Assembly (NCBI GenBank): GCA_028023455.1
Contig: JAQFVV010012420.1
Location: 2,478,001-2,542,000 of the forward strand
DNA from: Epiperipatus broadwayi
Taxonomy: Eukaryota > Onychophora > Udeonychophora > Euonychophora > Peripatidae
Reading direction: 5' to 3'
Length of the DNA stretch: 64,000 nt
Shown here: positions 22,527 to 33,299 of the stretch, one piece after another
Layout: each line of letters begins with the position of its first letter
How positions within the stretch are numbered: position 1 is the stretch's first letter
Notes under the pieces: generated by a model
What the model was told of the DNA's origin: nothing
Databases searched by the model: none
The model's input: only the letters and a program-made list of their open reading frames with translations
Position numbers and translations under genes: made by a program

Positions 22527-25011
22527 TTTCTTGTCACTTTATAAAAAAAAAACAAAAAAATGATTATACATAATTTCTGTTACATTTTTTCATTCATTTT
22601 TATATAATTGATTTTTTATTAATTTGACCTTGGAGAAAGTCTGGGTGAGGGTTTGAACTTAACATTTATAAAGGTGGGTATATTACCGTAATTCTTTTCT
22701 CATCATCATGTGCATGTCATAGTGGTCATTTTCGGTTATCATTTATTGTTTTTCTACCGTCTCCTGGTGGGAGGTATATAAGGGTTATAGGTATGTCTTT
22801 TTAGATCTCTTAGTAAAATAGCAAAAGCGGTCACCATATTGTGCTTTGGTATATTATTATATTGTTCATTATTAAAAGTATCTTGCTTTAAAAGAATTTC
22901 TCTAACTTTCTGTGATCTAATGGCATCCATTATAACATTTTCACTTTGGGAGTGAGAGTTTTCTCATTTTTATAAATATTTTTTTTTATATCATGCTTTA
23001 AAAAAAGTTTATTATTTCTTTTAATGAGTTCAGCTCCTCATCAATTTTGTTCTGATCATATTTCATAAACAAATAATTATGGGTTTTATTAAAAGCACAT
23101 GTACACAACTAAAGATCTGTCCACTTTCTTCGTTTTCATATCAAGAGGATAGCATCATTTCTAAACTTTAACTTTGATGTCTTCATTAATCCACTTTTCC
23201 ACAGAACATCTTTATAATTATTATGAAAATATAACTTCTCATTAATTATGATTTCAGAAGATTCATCCATAACAGTATGTATTGTTCTATTAATATTTTT
23301 CATCATCGATAAGCCACTCATTAGAGGGTGGTAAACTGATATAATCACTTTGAGATGGGCTGCTTGCAGTAAATTTGAAACCACCATTTCCTCATTACTT
23401 TCTTCATTCTTAGCTAAATCTGCTAAGTAAAACTTTGACTATGAGTACTCTCTGTCAAATCTAATTCTTTAATTTTTGTTGAGTAGAGTTGGCATTTGTA
23501 TTCACTAATCTAATCTCATGAGGTTCCAACCTTATTTTAGTTGGTTGAGGTTCTGTGTCTCTGCTCCACTCCTGCACTATTGCTTTCCTTGCTGTCCCCA
23601 ACTTCTTTTGGGGTGGCCTGGTCATCTTCATTTTCTATTTTTGGGTCTTCAGAGGATTTATTTCTTGCTGATGCTTTGCACTTCCTAGATTTGAGTTGGC
23701 TGATGCCTCGTGCTTGTCGATCCTTACCAGCCTCTCCAACATCATCATCATAATCTTCCTGTCCTCTCTCCCCTCTCTGAGGATCGCGTTAAACTTCGCA
23801 TCGCGATCGTGCTCCCTCTGTTTGTTTCCTTCTATTTCTGCCATTTCTGCTTCGTTTTTCCTTAGAAATGTTTTTAGCATAAGACTTTGATTCGTACAAC
23901 GCTTTGATTTGTATATATCATAAAAGGTTACTGATCCCTGCTCCTTGTGCCAAATCCTCCTCCGCTGCTGATACTGTTTGTGTGGCTTACTTCCTTTCTC
24001 TCTTTCTTCCTTCGCCTACGTTCAGTCTGGTATTGTTATCTACGCTTTTCACCGTTAATATTATTTTTTTATTTATTTAGGTATATAATATGACATGTTT
24101 ATCATTACTAAAAATATACAGGGAAAAAAAAACTTTATTTCACCCAGTTCGCACTGTTCTCCTCAGTCCTATAATACATACATATTCATAATGGGTACAT
24201 AACATAGTATTTTTTTTGTATTTCTGTCAGTAATTCTCTCTTTTTATATATGCCACCCTACTCTCTTTTAAAACAACACTCGCCACTGCTGTATGGACAA
24301 ACATGTTTGCTGACAAATTTATTTGATAGGCCCAGACAACATGTGACCAATAGATAATTTAATCCACTGATCCCCAAATATATACTTTTATATGACCTAA
24401 TAATCATTTGATTTAAGATTTACTGTTTTATATAGGTAGAAAAAAATTTAATACTGACTCGTAAGGTTTTTTTTATATTACAACATATATATGACACACG
24501 TGTTTATTTCTAAAACACAAAAATAATCCTACTTCTTTATTCTTTTTTCAAAAAAAATATTTTTCACAAAAAGAAAAATATATATATATACGTACAAAAT
24601 ATATATACGCGTACGTTTTTATATTTTTAGAACTGGACTTAATTCTACTTCTTTATTTTTTTCATATGATTTAAACGACAAGAATGAACTCAAAACATTA
24701 TGGAATACTCATTTATTTTAATTAATTACACGCGCGAATTGCTTCCGCTCTCTTTTCAAAAAAAAAATCTTCACTCTGTTTCTTAACAATATTTGAAAGG
24801 ATTATATACTGAACCTTTGTGTGAGGGAAAAAAAAATTTTATACATTTGTTTCTTACTATAGTTTTCACTTCATTTTAATACCAAATACGTATCAATATT
24901 ATGACAAACGACAAAAAAAAATTGAAATTTTATCATTTAACTGTTTACTCGTTCACTCTGAGGGTGTGGGAGATTTCTTCATACACAGAGGGCGTCCAAA
25001 AATATAATAAC
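22527..25011 (-). other. Interior of the LTR retrotransposon, degraded
   Basis: About 2.5 kb between the LTRs. Apart from the gag-like frame at 23635-23880 and a second short frame at 23136-23387, no retroviral-type domains are visible. The 23136-23387 peptide (83 residues) has no recognisable motif. Stretches around 24060-24960 are AT-rich with runs of A and TA. A primer-binding site could not be identified: TGGACGCCCTC lies about 13 bases inside the LTR edge on the minus strand but does not match a tRNA end that I recognise. Confidence 0.6.
23635..23880 (-). CDS. Gag-like coiled-coil fragment of the LTR retrotransposon
   Basis: An 81-residue frame with a strongly charged N-terminal helix (KNEAEMAEIEG, KQREHDRDAK, REGREDRK) followed by a Met-rich turn MMMMLERL. 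Charged coiled-coil N-termini of this kind are common in gag proteins of invertebrate LTR elements. There is no zinc knuckle and the frame stops soon after, with stops in the region that follows. It lies in the interior of the 7.4-kb LTR element and is the best clue that the element is read on the minus strand. It could also be a chance frame in a GC-richer patch. The opposite-strand frames at 23541-23890 have low-complexity Ser/Leu composition and are shadows. Confidence 0.45.
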   Translation of the reverse strand: MLKTFLRKNEAEMAEIEGNKQREHDRDAKFNAILREGREDRKIMMMMLERLVRIDKHEASANSNLGSAKHQQEINPLKTQK

Positions 25012-27409
25012 TGTACCGGTATAAATTCACCACGCTACTCATACACAGTACCCGAGTTCAAACCAGTCCACGTTTAAGAATAAATTCCAAACCAACTAAA
25101 TTAAACCCAAACCGGTATGACCAACCGATGATGACTTTATAACACAGGGTTATCCTTTTCTAGCTCAGCTTAGAACATGGACAAAATTCTTACAGTTAAT
25201 GATAAATAGATTTATTAGACTATAGATACTGGGACGGTCATTTATGTGACGTATATATTTAAGTTGCCAATACAGACAGTAAGTGGCTAAAAGACTTAGA
25301 GAGTAATAAAGGTGGAGGAAAAATTTAGATTAAATAAAATGTTTAATAAGCAAATATAAAGATATAAATATAGTGTTAAATAAGACAAATAGAAAGATAA
25401 ATATAATGTTATATAATGGAATATAATAAATATAATGTTAACAGTACGTAAGATTCCATGAATCTCTTGTATTTGGTACTAGTCTTTAGTAAACGTTTTA
25501 TTTAGTAAACAAACTTATGCAATAGTGGTAGTTAAATGATTGAGGGTGGTTAAGAGAATCAGAGTATTTGAGCACTGGAAAAATATTTATTTAAAGATTT
25601 TTATTAACTTATTTTATTAGAATAGGCTCGAGCTTACGTAGAGAACAGTTGGAGAATGGTTTTATAGAAAGAGACATAAAGGATAGATGTGCTGTGGTTT
25701 TTATAATAAATGGAAGATAGTGAGCTGTGGTTGCCTGATTCAAAAGCCCTACAGTAATCAATTGGGTGCATTAAGAATACGGGCGCTTGTACTTTGACAA
25801 GGCTTAATGCCCCAAGTAGCTCGACAGACAACCAGCGGATCATTTAACGGTGATCCAAGAGATTACGGAAAGAAAACTGCTTTCATTCCCCAATGGTAGA
25901 ATGCGAGAGCTAACTTCACAAGGGAAGGCATTGCCACAGACGTGGAGGACGAATACTTGAAGCGGATTTTTAAAGAAATTATATAAAACCTGGAATCTAT
26001 TAGTCTGTTTCTACGCCAAGCTGAGATCTTACCCCAATAAAACGTAGGACTTAAACTGACGGTGACAAAATAATTAGTTAAATTTACTCTGAAACTCTAA
26101 CCCTTGGGTTAACAGGCGTAGCGATAGTATCAAATTATTCAGTGAATTATTTCTCATATTATACATAACATTAATGAACACTTTGAAACTATTATATATA
26201 TATTTAATATTGAAACTTAGATTGTAATTTTATAACAACTTAACATAGAATAATAAAGTGACTTAACATTTATCGACTCGGAATGTGAAAGAATATTTAA
26301 TTCAGAAAATGAAATTACTTTTAAAATTAAATTGATCACTATTAACACTAGTTTACAGAATTGGAAATATTACTATTGGCAATGTTTGTCTATGAAATAA
26401 AACATAAAAAATATAAATGCATTCAGTTGAAATATTATTACTATTAATTACAATTTTATAAATGATTTCTAAAGACTAGAGAGAGGATAAAAAAAAGAAA
26501 GAAAATTTACGACAGAAAAATAGCATTATAAATGATAAAAACTTACATGTGATTTGTTTGATTGATAAATTAAGCAAAGAAAATTAAAGTTCGTAAAAGT
26601 TCTCTTCTTTCTTCATCAGTTGTAGAAGAGGGCATTTTTGAAAGTTATTTGTAAGGCATAGTAAATTTTGAGATTGGAAGTTGGAAATTTAAGTATATGA
26701 AACAGATAAACACAAGGACCATATTGGGGAGAGACAGTCCTGCACTTAGCCCATGAACATGGCGATTCACTGATAAACTTCTTAATAATAAGGTTTGAAT
26801 TATACTCAACTGTGTGTTGTCTCGAGACTATTCTCTACAAACCAAAGTAGATGTCTGTTTTTAAAGTAGCCACTGCTGACCTTTCCGACTTGTTTTGTTT
26901 TAGGCTCGCCTACTTTTCTAGCCTCTAGCGATGCAGCTTCAACAATCAATTATCTGTTTTTAGCAATCTTTTAATTTAATATGCCATTTTAAATGATACA
27001 TTAATTACATATAAAAATTCCTTACTAATTTTGAATACAACTAATTGCTCTGAACATTTGTCAATTAGATTTTAATTAAAAACACTGATCAAAGGAATGC
27101 GATTTTTGATCAGTATTTTTAGACGACTTTATACAATTTTAAAACTAAAATTTAAAACAAATACGCCCGCACTGAAACTTTAAATTAAATGATATAAATT
27201 CACAAACCACGCACACACGAATATTATTTCATGGTTTGTGACATTTATATACGGAAACTTTACATATTTATTTATAAACTATAGAATATATAACTAATTT
27301 ATATTATAACTTAAAATAGACAAAATCTCACTGCGGGCGAACAGTAGTTTGAATTACCGTACATAAAAACACCTGAAACGAAGATCGGTTCTCCGATCTG
27401 TCTGTTTCA
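25012..27409 (-). repeat. Long terminal repeat, copy 2 (2398 bp), indel-rich
   Basis: Direct copy of 20045-22526 with the same TG...CA ends. It is 84 bp shorter. The differences are largely very short deletions and insertions, often losing C- or G-containing di- or trinucleotides (ACGCTTACTC becomes ACGCTACTC, AAACCCAG becomes AAACCAG), while simple base substitutions are few. On the proposed orientation this is the 5' LTR. Confidence 0.9.
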
Positions 27410-28260
27410 ATATGGTCATTAGAACATACATAGTCTGTAAATGTAGACACATCTGTTCTCTTTAAACCATTAGTTTGTGTTTTTTCAATCACTGTTTAAC
27501 AGGGAAACAGGTCAGTTTTACTAACATATGTCCTTCCACATAAACATGGTATTTCATAGATGCAGTTTCCAGTTTAGCCTTGGTAGAAGTAAAAATTCAT
27601 TGAAATGTGGTATGGCTTTGGAAAGCTTTTAGTATTATATTGACTGCAGATTTTCTTTAATTTGTCCACCATTCCTGCTATATATGGATACACTGCAGTA
27701 CCAATAATTATTTTTTCTTTTGATGTCTCTTTTTGTTGTCTCTTAAAGATTTCCATGATAATGGCTGACGGATAATCATTCCGCATGAGAGTTTGTTCTA
27801 TGTGAGCCATTTCATTTGTCAAAATCACTGGTTTTCAAACAAACTTTCTTTGCTCTGTTCCATAATTCCATGTTTAGTGCTTCTGGTATGATTGGATTAT
27901 GTGCCAAGTAATTGTCAGTGTGTATTAGTTTCCTATAACACTTATTTTTACTTTGCCATGAGGGAATCTTGTCACAAGAACCTCTAAGAATGCCAATTTT
28001 TGTTCTCATTCTGATTTCATTGTGAATTTAATTGAAGAAGATATGTTGCTGATATGCATCCAGAATGACTCTAATTGTGCTTCACCATGCAACCATACCA
28101 CAAATGTACCATCAACTTAGTGAATCCACACTTTAAGCAGACATGGAGTAGTATTTATGGCTGTGGTTTCAAGTTTTCCGTGTAAATATTGCTTAGCAAG
28201 GGTCAGTGGTGATCCCATGGCCATCCTTCAACTTTGTTGAAAGAATTCTGAGTTATATTG
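27410..28260 (-). pseudogene. Penelope-like element: reverse transcriptase end and start of GIY-YIG endonuclease
   Basis: Read from about 28260 down on the minus strand, the order of blocks is that of Penelope-like polyproteins. First comes MAMGSPLT near 28210-28225 (RT motif with GSPL), then VDGTFVVW near 28100 (in place of the catalytic DDTFV/YADD-type motif, first Asp changed), then FTMKSE and LAFLEVL, then KLIHTDNYLAHNPIIP (27812-28009), then a linker with HIEQTLMRNDYP and AVYPYIAGM (27574-27828), then NCIYEIPCLCGRTYV near 27541-27568, which is the GIY-YIG entry. In-frame stops and at least two frameshifts break it. The N-terminal RT motifs are missing. The rest of the endonuclease is at 19935-20044. 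Confidence 0.9.
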
Positions 28261-28302
28261 AAAGTACATTATTGTTATGCACAATGTTAATAATTCCATT
28301 AT

Positions 28303-28486
28303 AGCAACACCCAAAGAAGAATGGAGAATAATACGATTTGAAACATCGTGTAATTACTAACCTGTGTTGTCTATTTGTATATTATTACTAACAAATTGTT
28401 TATATATGAAAAGTTTAAATAAAGTTTAAAATTTTCTATACATTCAACATTTACTGATAGATGATGAAAATGATCCAACATATCAT
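28303..28486. repeat. Terminal repeat of the Penelope-like element, proximal copy
   Basis: Inverted relative to the copy at 19539-19714, and lying just upstream of the truncated RT. Inverted or partly inverted terminal repeats are known for Penelope-like elements. It retains GAAACATCGTG where the other copy has AAAACATTGTG. Confidence 0.75.
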
Positions 28487-29430
28487 ATCAATACATATAG
28501 TTGGAAAAGAGTTAACTATAAATTCTTTTCATACAAGTAAAAAAAAAAAATATGGATGAATTTTAATATTATTATAAAAAATAAATATAATAATCAATAT
28601 TTTATAAAATTGTTTACAATTTTAAATTAAATTATAGAAATATCATGTTTTAAGTGAGCTTTTACTTTACTTGATTATTATTAATTAAGATATCTAGATT
28701 ATCATGACAAACCAGACTGCATTGTGATTAACACTTAACTTTAAAAGAATGATTGTATAAACATTTATAAATGTTATCATTATAATTTCAACTGTTATTA
28801 ATAAATAAAATTTTCTCTAAGTGTCTATTAATATCACTGCACATAAAACTTCACTTTAATTTTTTTTATCTTGCATCATTTCTTTTGGCCTTTCCATGAT
28901 AGCAATCATAGTTCCATAGACCTTCTAATCCCTAAACATTACTGATTATTTTTCTTTGTCAAATTTTGCAATATAAGTAGATTTTTCAGTCTTAAATTCA
29001 ATGGCAGTTAGCATAGCATTTTGTTGTTCATCATTCCATTTAAATCATAGACATTAAAAGAAGGAACCCTGTTTCTTTCTTCCAGGGTCTTCTACTCACA
29101 ATACATTTTTGTTGCTCCAGGTCCAAAATTTAGAAGATAAGATAAAGTTAAAATACAAAACTTTTAAGGGAATGAATGTTTTATTCTTTTGGATTATTTT
29201 GTTTCTCTAGTAATATAAACAATGCTGTTTAGATTTTTAAACACTGATTTTGATCATGTGATTTCTTTCTTCCCATTTTCATGAAGCATTGTTGCCATTC
29301 AGCAATAATTTAAACAAAGAATACTATCTTCAATTTTAATAAATAAAAGACTCATTTTAAAAAATATATATATATAGATTCATTTATCATAAATTTATTT
29401 TAAAACAAACATATTTTCTTTCATATGTCA
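28487..29430. other. AT-rich non-coding DNA
   Basis: No gene recognised. The patch 28880-29130 is less AT-rich and might be an old repeat, but its ends are not visible. Confidence 0.45.
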
Positions 29431-29431
29431 T

Positions 29432-29500
29432 AGCATCGGCCGGGACGCGAACCCACAACCGTCTGCAACCAATTACTTGCTTGCATGGCGGCTGCTTGAA
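29432..29500 (-). repeat. tRNA-like (SINE head) fragment
   Basis: On the minus strand GTGGGTTCGCGTCCCGG is a good pol III B box (GGTTCRANNCC type), ending in GCCGATGC like a tRNA 3' end. An A box about 35 bases upstream is only weakly suggested (GCAAGCAAGTAATTGG). It is probably a tRNA-derived SINE fragment or a decayed tRNA gene. Confidence 0.4.
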
Positions 29501-29851
29501 TTGTTCTTGTTATTTAGAAATGTATAAACAATAGAAAATGTCAAAATGAAGATGTGTGTGTGTGTAGCATATATCCCTTTCTTTAATAGAAAATAAAGAA
29601 AACAATTCTAAACAATTAACATAAGGTCATCACTACAAAATAAACATTCCATCAATAAATCATGACTAATCAAAATTATACTACCACAATAATAAAATTA
29701 TCAAAACATCACATGATCATCATTCATATGCTTACATATATTGTTAAAAAAAGTACCAAACTCTCCATATAATAGTGCCACCAAGTTCAAACCTTTGTTA
29801 TGAATAGATGCATGAAGGTTTGTGCATAAAATCCTTATCTAATGCCTACTC

Positions 29852-29910
29852 ATCTAATATCTACAGGCTAGTTTCTAGCTTGTGGATTTCATTAGCAAGG
29901 AGCTTTAGAT
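29852..29910 (-). ncRNA. Hammerhead-ribozyme-like motif, copy C (core damaged)
   Basis: On the minus strand: ATCTAA, then CTAATGA (G to A in CUGAUGA), hairpin region ATCCACAAGCT, AGAAAC, TA, GCC (T to C before the cleavage C), and TTAGAT. The core is damaged and is unlikely to cleave. The outer helix ATCTAA/TTAGAT is still perfectly paired although both strands differ from copies A and B (ATCCAA/TTGGAT). Confidence 0.5.
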
Positions 29911-30488
29911 TTGAGAACACTGCTTAAATCTTAGGATCTAATGCAATTCTCCAGAAGCCACCTTTTACTTCTTTGGTTAACTATAAAGTTAGGAGCCCAA
30001 GATGAAAACACCTTAATGTTTCCATTTGAAGTTCATTCACTTGTATAGTCATATAGATCTGAACTCAGTTCAGCATCTATACATTTTGGTGTCTTTGGTT
30101 TTTCAAAAACTACAGCCACAATTATCCTATGAGCAGGATAGGTATAAAACCATCAAACCATCACATGGTCACCATTTCATATGCTTATACAACTCTCCAT
30201 ACAATATTACCACTAAGTGCAAGCCATTGAAATCAATGGATTCAGGAAGGTTTGATCGTTTCATATCTATCCTGCCAATAAAATAATGGTGATTGATAAA
30301 CCAGATACCAAAATGTACAAATGCAGAACTGATTTCAGATCTATATGACTATACAAAAGAATGAGCTTGTGTTGGAAACATTAAGGTGCTTTTATCTTGG
30401 GTTTTTAGCTTTATAGTTAACCAAATAAATAAAAGGTGGCTGTTGGAAAGTTGCATTGGATCCTAAGATCTAATGGCAGTGTTCTCAA

Positions 30489-30546
30489 ATCCAATGCTTC
30501 TCACTGATGAAAACCACAAGATAGAACTAGTCTGGGCATGTTGGAT
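30489..30546 (+). ncRNA. Hammerhead-ribozyme-like motif, copy B
   Basis: On the plus strand: ATCCAATGC, CTCA, CTGATGA, AAACCACAAGAT, AGAAC (one A short of GAAAC), TA, GTC, TGGGCATG, TTGGAT. The outer helix pairs ATCCAA with TTGGAT and TGC with GCA. The inner helix pairs CTCA with TGGG. Helix II and the GAAA box are degraded in this copy. Confidence 0.5.
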
Positions 30547-30899
30547 GAGTAAATACTAGATAGTGATTTTATGTATAAACCTTCCTGCACCTATTAATTA
30601 GAAAGGCTTGCACTTGGTGGCATAACTGTATGGAGAGTTTGGTATTCTTATTAATAATGAAATTAGTGTTTATGCACAAGTATATGTCTTACATACTTTA
30701 AAAAAAAATTGAAACATATCTTAAAATTAGTACCCTTACATTTCATCCTAAGTGCATACTTGTAAAACAAATCCATGATATCACATAAGTTGTATGACAT
30801 CTGATTGACAAGAGTAATCCCTTTATTTTTAAGAAATATGAAATTTTTGTATCAAATAAAATCATGAATACAATAATCACTATAAACTAAATATTTACT

Positions 30900-31751
30900 A
30901 CTATATCCATTACAATTCATGTACTTGATTGCAATCTTGTCATAAACTATACTTTCTAAATCACTTACCTCACAAATAAAACATACATTATTGACCCTTC
31001 TTTGTAATGCAGAAAATTTCACATACAGTCAAGGTACCCATATTCATGGCTACAGATTTCTAATGATAATAAAATCATTTAAACTTTAAAGGTTTTATTT
31101 CTGATGACAAAATTTTATATGTGTCATCATTATTTAAATCTTGTGATGTAATTCCTTTTCAAAAAAATCTGGCCATTTATTTTAAGCTGTACTACATCTA
31201 AATTAATATCATAATAAGAATGATCATGTTTACTCTGACTTTCTAAACTTTGGACCTCTTGTTCCTATCTATTCTGTACCTTCTCCAATTCTTTATCATT
31301 AATTTGTTAACACTCATTTAATCCAACTTTTAAAATTTTATCTTTATTTTGGGATTCTAATTTATCATCTAATTCACATGGACCCTCTTCTATCTTCCTA
31401 CCAAAATTTTCAGGCCTGGTTTCACTTCTAGTTTAAGACCTTCTTGGCTTGGTTTTATTTCTTGTTTAAATAGTTCCTAACACTTATCATACTTTTTTGA
31501 TCTTCATAGAGTTCACTCCTTATATCTCTATAACCTTGCTTTTTTTCTTGTATAAGCTATTTTCAATTTTGCCTTATTATTTGCATAAGTTCTTCATGAT
31601 CTTTGTCATGTTTTTCTTGATCTCATTTCATTTCTCTCATTAAATTTTTTAACATTGCCATTATAAGCCCATCTTGATCATTTTTGGATGTAGATACTTC
31701 ACTAACTTCTCTCATCTGTTCTAATGTATCTAACTCTTCTTCAATTTCCAT
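30900..31751 (-). pseudogene. Gag-like coding remnant of an LTR retrotransposon
   Basis: From an ATG at 31749-31751 the minus strand reads MEIEEELDTLEQM, then DQDGLIMAMLKNLMREMK before the first stop. After further stops the same frame continues with coiled-coil-like text such as QEKHDKDHEELMQII and QEKKQGYRDIRSEL, then a Pro/Lys-rich stretch. Glu/Lys/Gln-rich N-termini of this sort are characteristic of gag in invertebrate gypsy-type elements. No LTRs or pol were found next to it, and the later part is too damaged to follow with confidence. An unrelated coiled-coil pseudogene cannot be excluded. Confidence 0.45.
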
Positions 31752-32738
31752 AATTTATTCTTATTTATAATTACTATCTTAGAAAGAAAAGAACATACTT
31801 TACCTCTTAATTTAATATCTCAGATGAAATGAAATGAATTAACTTGTTTTTTAACCATGTTTTATATGCTGAACCTTCCAACTTAATTAAACTTTTACTA
31901 ATACTCATTTTTAAAACTCAACACATATTTTAAGTCATATAACAAAACTATTTAATATAAATACCACATAGCATCATTTTCAATAGTGATTGATTTACTT
32001 ACTACAACACTATTATACCAAAACTAACATATTATTATCAATTTTTAAACATTTAACTGATATTGTGTATAATGTAGTATAGATTTCATGCCCATGCTTA
32101 GAAGACTTGGGTAATATGCTATTATCAACAGATTCAAACAATGGGCACTAATGTTTTCTATCTATTTTTCAAAATAACCAAGATACAATATCTTCAATAA
32201 ATAAGCTAGCTTCAAATGCTATTCATTATTTATCATACAGTTACTTCATAAGGAAAACTTAATAATATTTATTAGTAATGAGCCCATATTTCTTTGACAT
32301 TCTACTAACATAGAACACACATCTAGTGCTTTTAAAGTCACAAACAACTTCTTATTTGTATTATTATATGAAAAGGTCAGGCATCATCATCTGGTACTTT
32401 GCCTTCACATGCCCTCTTTTGGCATATTTATAAAATATTTTATTTATGAAGCACTTTATAGCTTTATCATTTCTCAACTTATATACTGTTATGCTTAATT
32501 TTCAGAAAAATGCTTTCATAATTCACTATGAATTCAAATCCTTAATAAACCAAAACTATAAATTTAAAATTGTTGTATATGGAGTCATTAATCATTTTAA
32601 TCCAACACAAAAAATAGCTCATTTTAACTGTGATCATTAATCAAATATTTTAATTTTATCTATCTATTATTTAATGACTCTAAATCTCTCTTATGGGTCA
32701 TGGATAAATAGCTCAGGCCTTTGACGGGAAGCCAATTG
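31752..32738. other. AT-rich non-coding DNA
   Basis: No recognisable gene or repeat. The 64-codon frame at 32446 has no recognisable feature. Confidence 0.45.
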
Positions 32739-33275
32739 TAAATGAAAATAATATTCTAATGGTAAAATCTATGAACAATGCTGACATTGGTTTATGAACA
32801 ATAATATTCTCTTGTTGGATGAGCCAAATGTCAAGGAAACTATTCTAATAATGAATAAAATTTACAGATGATAGTATAAATTAATATACTGCTCATCATG
32901 CTAGATAACTAATATCATTAATGGAACTGACTATAAATGCAGTCAGATTAGATAACCTCAAATGTACTGAAAATATTATAACTTAGCAGTACTAATTGGC
33001 CTGCAAAATAAATGTATTACACATTTGGGCAAATACCTGGAATAAATATAATAATGAACCAAATGCTTTTCTCCACTTATATATTACATATATGAACAAT
33101 TCAAATATACTGAATAAACATTTAAAATATAATTAGTAAATAAATAAAATAATCATAAATGGTTTTATAGTAGTTCATATCTACATGCACAATGGATTCA
33201 TAAATTTATAAAGAGTGCCAATGAATCCGTATGCATGCTCTTGATTGGCAAAGAAAATAAAATTTATTATTGTTC
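32739..33275 (+). repeat. Dispersed repeat, copy 2 (pair with 15915-16515)
   Basis: Same orientation and block order as copy 1. The similarity ends near 33275, shortly after GGCAAAGAAAATAAAATTTATT. Copy 1 ends a few bases before its hAT insertion, so the true 3' end of the repeat is likely near here. Confidence 0.8.
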
Positions 33276-33299
33276 AATTAGACATTGCAGCCATATTTG

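Larger units (their letters stand above)
20045..27409 (-). mobile_element. LTR retrotransposon, 7365 bp, non-autonomous, inserted in a Penelope-like element
   Basis: Two long direct repeats (20045-22526 and 25012-27409), each beginning TGTACCGG and ending GTCTGTTTCA, enclose 2485 bp. The whole is flanked by ATAT at 20041-20044 and 27410-27413, a 4-bp target duplication. Minus orientation is favoured by a purine-rich run (GTGACAAGAAA on the minus strand) next to the inner edge of the repeat at 22526, which would be the polypurine tract, and by the gag-like frame on that strand. No protease, reverse transcriptase or integrase is recognisable, so mobilisation would need proteins from elsewhere. 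A 4-bp duplication fits the Ty3/gypsy group, but without pol the group is a guess. Confidence 0.88.
29756..30642. repeat. Large inverted repeat built from the hammerhead-bearing family (copies B and C)
   Basis: The left arm from CCAAACTCTCC at 29756 to about 30100 and the right arm from about 30290 to GGAGAGTTTGG at 30642 are reverse complements over roughly 340 bp. Each carries one hammerhead-like core, on opposite strands. In the middle (about 30140-30255) is a further partial unit in left-arm orientation, offset 432 bp from its counterpart in the left arm, so left arm and middle form a partial tandem dimer. No protein is encoded. The 86-codon frame at 30026-30286 lies across this repeat and is not a gene. 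Confidence 0.85.

Noticed and set aside
23541-23890. Ser/Leu-rich plus-strand frames in the LTR element interior
   Set aside because: Low-complexity complements of the charged minus-strand gag-like frame.
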